A stretch of 15,558 nt of DNA from Eimeria necatrix. Its lineage: Eukaryota; Apicomplexa; Conoidasida; Eucoccidiorida; Eimeriidae. The DNA is taken from NCBI RefSeq assembly GCF_000499385.1, contig NW_013654677.1, positions 1 to 15,558 on the forward strand. The letters are read 5' to 3'. Position numbers and translations under genes: made by a program. Below the pieces are notes generated by a model, which saw only the letters and a list, made by a program, of their open reading frames with translations, searched no databases and had not been told where the DNA came from. How positions within the stretch are numbered: the first letter of the stretch is position 1; each line of letters begins with the position of its first letter. Positions 13,060-15,558 of this stretch are shown here, in pieces.

Positions 13060-13732
13060 AGGGGGAGGAGGTGGAGATAGCGAGGAGGACACGGAATTGA
13101 CGGGACGGGCGGTGGAAGGCCCCGGACACAGATTCAAACCCTAAACCCTAATTCCCAAACTTTCAACTCTAAACCCTAAACCCTAAACTCTAAGCTTTAA
13201 ATGTTGAGCCTAATCGCTAAACTCTAGATGCGCTTTTCAAAGACAGCCCAGCAAAGACGCGTTAGGAGAGAGAATCACCTCAACCCTAAACCCTAAACCC
13301 TAAATTAGGGTTTAGGCCTACTTGGCTTACTTTTGGGTCTTTGATTTCATGACGGTCGTCATCATCTCGAGGTGTTCGAGTTGGAGTGCAAATGCCATCC
13401 TCTATACACACAAACCCTAAACGTTAAACCCTAAACCCTAAACCCTAAACCCTAAACCCTAAACCCGAAGCGCTAAACCCTAAACCCCAAACCCCAAGCC
13501 CTAAATAGTAAAGCCGGAGCCGCCCTTATCTCTGCTTGTGGAAACACCACTCGAAGGTCCACGCAGACCCAAAGTCCCAAACCCTAAACCCTAAACCCTA
13601 AACCCTAAACCCTAAACCCTAAACCCTAGTGAGGCGAACCTGCAGCGTTTCTCCAATTTGCAAGGGCCTCTGCTGGCAAGTCGAGGATTGAAGAACAATC
13701 CTAAAAAGAAAAAATGAAAAATGAAAAATGAA

Positions 13733-13764
<32 letters not shown>

Positions 13765-14368
13765 GCAAACGAGGTGTACGTACACCTCAAGGTGTCTATA
13801 CACCCCAGCGCACGGAAACCCCAAATTCGGCAAAATCGAAATTTTGAAAATAAATAAAATAAAATAAAATAAAATAAAATAAAATAAAATAAAATAAAAT
13901 AAAATAAAAATGATAATATTTGTGAAGTAAAATGATTTGGACTTAAATGAAGTAAAATAAATCGAAATAAAAACAAATCAAAATAGAATCAGAAGGGGAG
14001 AAGTCACACGAGGGGAATAGAAGGACTAATGATGAATTTATTTATTTATTATTTATTGTTATTTATCTATTTATTGTTTATTTATTTATTTATTTATTTA
14101 TCTATTTACTTATTTATCTATTTATTTACATACTTCTTTGTTCAGTTGCTTTTTTATATATTTATTTATTTATCAATTTATTTATTGAATTATGTATTTA
14201 TTCCAATTGGAAATAAAATAAAGAAAAACAAAATCATGAATAATTATTTATTCTTTCATTCCTTCTTTTCTGTTTACCTACAGATCAACTAATCCATAAA
14301 TCAATTTTATTTATTTTCATATTTATATATCCATTAATTAATTAATTAATTAATTAATTAATTAGTTT

Positions 14369-14399
<31 letters not shown>

Positions 14400-15558
14400 T
14401 CATTTGAAGACTCACCAGCAAAACTGGCCTGGCGCCTTCAATGGGCTTTATGATGTGCGAAGAGCAAAAGCGAAGACCTGAAAAGAAAAATAAAATTAAA
14501 AATAAAATTAAAAATAAAATTAAAAATAAAATTAAAAATAAAATAAATAAACTAAGTAATTAAATAAATAAATAAAATAGATATATAAATAGATAAATTA
14601 ACTCATTAATTGATTGATTGATTAATTAATTAATTAATTAATATATTCTTATAACCGATGAATTAATTGACAAAAAAAGAAATGAAAAAACAAATGGAAA
14701 GAGAAATGCATTAAGAAAAAAATAACAAAAGAGAAGATAAATAAAATAAAATAAAATAAAGAAAATTAAATAAGATAAAATAAAACAAAATAAAGTAAAA
14801 TAAAACAAAAAAACAAACTGAAACAAAGTAAAATAATAAAATAAAGTAAAACATAAAAAAGCAAAATAAATAAAGATAAGCAAATGCAACAAACAAATAA
14901 AAATAAAGATAAAACAATAAGTGAAAGGTAAAAAATAGAAAAAGAAAGAAACAAAATAAGTAAAAGCAAATAATATAAAAAACAGTAAGATGGAAAATAA
15001 AACAAAATAAAACAAAATAAAACAAAATAAAACAAAATAGAACAAAATAAATAAAATTAAAGCGGCTCAAATAAATCAATAAAAACTATGTTAAATCAAT
15101 AAATGGCTATTAAAATACAAAAAACGAAACAAAATAAATAAATAAAACAAGTACTGATAAAAAAATATATAATAATAAACAAAATAAATAAGCAAAACAA
15201 AATAAAATATATAATAATAAATAAAATAAATAAATAAAATGAATAAAATGAAATGAACAAAAGTAAAATAAATTAAAATGAAATAATACAAATAAAATAA
15301 AATAAAATAAAATAAATAAATGAAATAAATAAAAGTGAAATAAAATAAAACAAAACAAATTAAAATTAAAAACAAAAAAAAAAGTAAAATAAATAAAAAA
15401 GAAATAAAATAAAATAAAATAAAATAAAATAAAATAAAATAAAATAAAATAAAGTAAATAAAATAAAATAAAATAAAATAAAATAAAATAAAAATTAAAA
15501 AGTCTTACAAGCTTCGTAGGCCCTCAAAATGCAGCCGCCGTACATTTTGGCTGTGAAG
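10712..15558 (-). CDS. Unidentified multi-exon protein with homopolymer runs, 3' part
   Basis: This gene-level entry covers a gene that continues past the right edge. At its 5' side five introns are phase-consistent and flanked by good splice sites, and they join small exons with ordinary composition (YGGCILRAYEA, IIKPIEGARPVLL, SILDLPAEALANWRNAA, DGICTPTRTPRDDDDRHEIK). Further on come long exons with Leu, Ser, Gln and Ala runs and Gly/Pro-rich blocks, containing HWGVSTVEVALLEGRRQYAQ, WAEVLPYLHLFWPFIEQQEA and VIKVMLQTLEQLKKQV. The last frame could end at the stop at 10,712. I do not recognise a family. The mostly helical look of the non-repeat segments is all I can say. No signal peptide or clear transmembrane segment is visible in the part present; the Leu runs come from CTG tracts. 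Confidence 0.65.
10920..11230 (-). CDS. Exon of the unidentified gene with a Gln-rich helical segment
   Basis: The frame reads a Gln run, RQPLQQQVLQQQVIKVMLQT, LEQLKKQVGTGLLLQLQQQR, QFKQQVMQV, an Ala run, then GAAAIEAGGADAAAA. The heptad-like spacing of Val, Met and Leu suggests an amphipathic helix or short coiled coil. The borders with the exons on each side lie in CAG tracts and are not fixed. Confidence 0.5.
11340..11662 (-). CDS. Exon of the unidentified gene with WAEVLPYLHLFWPF
   Basis: After a Gln run of about 22 codons (the CTG tract at 11,561-11,628 on the + strand) the frame reads HECWAEVLPYLHLFWPFIEQ, QEAIGDLDICVVSLLLQQLH, AVAAARPHTFVDYPLLSEAK and RFKGVF, about 65 residues of normal, mainly helical composition. 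It then enters Ala and Ser runs and DDENQPQWTLGGGSPLYD, stopping at 11,220. The upstream part of the same frame (LRPAATRNSSSPIANPLMKP) may also be coding. Alternating helices of this length recall helical-repeat proteins, but I cannot assign one. Confidence 0.6.
11880..12420 (-). CDS. Exon of the unidentified gene with HWGVSTVEVALLEGRRQYAQ
   Basis: The acceptor TTATTCTCAG ends at 12,421. From 12,420 in phase 0 the - strand reads GLSSRRRSRRLAVGRRRKVN, LTLAENCLSQEGFG, a Gly/Pro/Ala/Arg block encoded by GGGGGCCCC-type sequence, then HWGVSTVEVALLEGRRQYAQ HVGPH, a Ser run, GEGVPGLEEGAGPEASW and later FCLQCLPQQTRVLLRQVLLI. The phase-0 acceptor leads without a stop into the HWGV segment, which supports it. 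Near 11,880 AT-rich sequence (GTTTTAAACAGATTAAATTATTC) with possible donor GTCTAG or GTAGCT suggests an intron. Another frame (VLQQVRQQQQQLQQLRAAAA) is also open, so the later part is less sure. Confidence 0.6.
12421..12663 (-). other. Intron of the unidentified gene: AAACCCT donor side, TTTA acceptor side
   Basis: Read on the - strand this 243-nt intron starts GTAAACCC, the first unit of an AAACCCT array (12,627-12,661). It passes through unique and CAG-containing sequence and ends in a TTTA array (about 12,424-12,501 as AAAT on +) running into TTATTCTCAG. Both flanks are phase 0. The donor is the same GTAAACCC used twice by AROM on the other strand. Confidence 0.8.
12664..13140 (-). CDS. 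Exon of the unidentified gene, Pro/Leu/Gly-rich
   Basis: The acceptor is the last TTTAG of a TTTAGGG array (13,141-13,143). The exon reads GLNLCPGPSTARPVNSVSSS, LSPPPPP, a Leu run, QAAGSDSGSSSTLQAAASTS, QLEALWARRMQASRG, a Gly/Pro block of GPPGGPPEG type, then FSSNSITPYIEKEEASESND and LFEALVP, ending CCC|GTAAAC in phase 0 (159 codons). The donor end is firm. The acceptor end is less so, because ATTAG|GG slightly upstream would open another frame (SGAFHRPSRQFRVLLA). Confidence 0.65.
12749..12900. repeat. Long GGGGGCCCC palindromic block inside an exon
   Basis: About 150 nt of nearly pure G-run/C-run alternation. On the - strand it encodes GPPGGPPEG-like peptide in frame with the flanking coding sequence (MQASRG upstream, APHTFSSNS downstream). 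Confidence 0.8.
13141..13330 (-). other. Intron of the unidentified gene rich in telomere-like units
   Basis: On the - strand it starts GTAAGC, soon meets an AAACCCT unit followed by TTTAGGG units (a near-perfect inverted pair at about 13,293-13,317), then unique sequence, and ends in TTTAGGG units with TTTAG as acceptor. It is 190 nt long with phase 0 flanks. Confidence 0.65.
13331..13401 (-). CDS. Small exon of the unidentified gene (acidic/basic segment)
   Basis: After the acceptor GTGTGTATAG, two bases (AG) complete a codon and 23 codons follow: DGICTPTRTPRDDDDRHEIK then DPK, to AAA|GTAAGC. The incoming phase 1 matches the preceding exon and the outgoing phase is 0. The donor is good. 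The acceptor lacks a long pyrimidine tract but follows a TTTAGGG array. Confidence 0.7.
13402..13639 (-). other. Intron of the unidentified gene with TTTAGGG arrays
   Basis: On the - strand this 238-nt intron starts GTTCGC, an unusual donor after CTGCAG. It runs at once into a TTTAGGG array (13,579-13,628), passes about 70 nt of unique sequence, and has a second TTTAGGG array (about 13,413-13,466) before TTTGTGTGTATAG. The flanks are phase 1. Confidence 0.6.
13640..13700 (-). CDS. Small exon of the unidentified gene (DLPAEALANWRNAA)
   Basis: The acceptor TTTTTTCTTTTTAG has a strong pyrimidine tract. In phase 0 the exon reads DCSSILDLPAEALANWRNAA plus one base, ending CTGCAG|GTTCGC. If not spliced, the frame stops at TAG five codons on. 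Splicing in phase 1 to 13,401 keeps the frame open. Confidence 0.7.
13701..14415 (-). other. Long AT-rich intron of the unidentified gene
   Basis: This 715-nt intron starts GTGAGT and ends in TTTTTTCTTTTTAG on the - strand. It holds TTTA/AAAT arrays (about 14,035-14,190 and 14,368-14,398), a TTAA array (about 14,333-14,365), TAAAA repeats (about 13,845-13,909), an AATGAAAA array (about 13,713-13,757), a perfect palindromic element (13,771-13,788) and a related TGTCTATACACC element. No coding sequence is apparent. Confidence 0.65.
13771..13804. repeat. Palindromic GGTGTACGTACACC element, copy 3, with adjacent variant
   Basis: The core GAGGTGTACGTACACCTC (13,771-13,788) is followed two bases later by GGTGTCTATACACC (13,791-13,804). 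The 16-mer TGTCTATACACCCCAG starting at 13,793 is repeated exactly at 2,714 inside the AROM gene. Confidence 0.8.
14416..14477 (-). CDS. Small exon of the unidentified gene (HIIKPIEGARPVLL)
   Basis: This is an island of balanced composition in AT-rich repeats. The acceptor TTATTTTCTTTTCAG and the donor CTG|GTGAGT are both near consensus. Only one of three frames is open: two bases complete a codon, then LRFCSSHIIKPIEGARPVLL. The incoming phase 1 matches the exon at the right edge and the outgoing phase is 0. Confidence 0.78.
14478..15508 (-). other. Long T-rich intron (sense strand) of the unidentified gene
   Basis: This intron is about 1.03 kb, with donor GTAAGA and acceptor TTCTTTTCAG on the - strand. 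The + strand is almost only AAATAAAA, TAAAA, AAACAAAA and AAATTAAAA repeats, so the transcript is T/U-rich throughout. TTAA and ATTG arrays lie near 14,600-14,642. Long Phe/Ile/Leu/Tyr-rich open frames here on the - strand are low-complexity artefacts. Confidence 0.7.
15295..15497. repeat. TAAAA pentanucleotide arrays
   Basis: Near-perfect AAAAT units at about 15,293-15,317 and 15,402-15,495, with ATAAATAA sequence between. They sit just downstream of the splice donor of the right-edge exon, within its intron. Confidence 0.85.
15509..15558 (-). CDS. Exon of the unidentified gene at the right edge
   Basis: On the - strand the edge sequence reads FTAKMYGGCILRAYEA plus one base, ending GCTT|GTAAGA. 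Of the two open frames only this one (phase 1) connects to the next exon without a stop, making a Cys codon at the join. The ATG in it could be a start codon, but the frame is open upstream to the edge, so the exon probably continues. Confidence 0.65.

Noticed and set aside
13284..13318. Head-to-head telomere arrays as a sign of an old chromosome fusion
   Set aside because: The order here is AAACCCT then TTTAGGG. A fusion would leave TTTAGGG then AAACCCT. The arrays are also short and recur in many introns.
14711..15375. Long - strand open frames rich in Phe, Leu, Ile and Tyr that look like membrane proteins
   Set aside because: They are translations of AAATAAAA and TAAAA repeats in an intron bounded by GTAAGA and TTCTTTTCAG; composition and repeats explain them fully.

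Overview
The window looks like nuclear DNA of a coccidian apicomplexan, most likely Eimeria. Dozens of CAG/CTG tracts run through the coding regions as poly-Ala, -Gln, -Ser, -Leu or -Cys runs. Telomere-like AAACCCT/TTTAGGG arrays lie between coding blocks, the genes are split by many introns, and AT-rich microsatellites fill the rest. The genus is an inference from this combination; the species cannot be told.

Positions 1 to about 9,076 (+ strand) hold the 3' part of a pentafunctional AROM (shikimate pathway) gene. Reading 5' to 3' there is a shikimate kinase domain (about 867-2,750), a type I 3-dehydroquinase domain (about 3,150-6,295) and a shikimate dehydrogenase domain (6,641 to about 8,870). 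This is the domain order of the C-terminal half of fungal AROM. The dehydroquinate synthase and EPSP synthase domains would lie left of the window. Seven introns from 3,858 onward could be placed because donor, acceptor, codon phase and family motifs agree. Upstream of 3,580 the frame switches several times in CAG tracts and the exon model stays approximate.

Positions 9,077-10,711 hold no gene I can support: telomere-like arrays in both orientations, AT microsatellites and two copies of a palindromic element. The 3' ends of two convergent genes face each other across it.

Positions 10,712-15,558 (- strand) hold a second multi-exon gene that continues past the right edge. Five successive splices at its 5' end are phase-consistent (15,509 / 14,477-14,416 / 13,700-13,640 / 13,401-13,331 / 13,140-12,664 / 12,420 onward). 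The rest is CAG-laden and its frame joins are uncertain. I do not recognise the product.

The most striking feature is that the telomere-like arrays sit inside introns with a consistent polarity. In several introns the donor itself is GTAAACCC, the start of an AAACCCT array, and TTTAGGG arrays stop 10-30 nt before the acceptor. Such introns could fold into a stem that brings their splice sites together.
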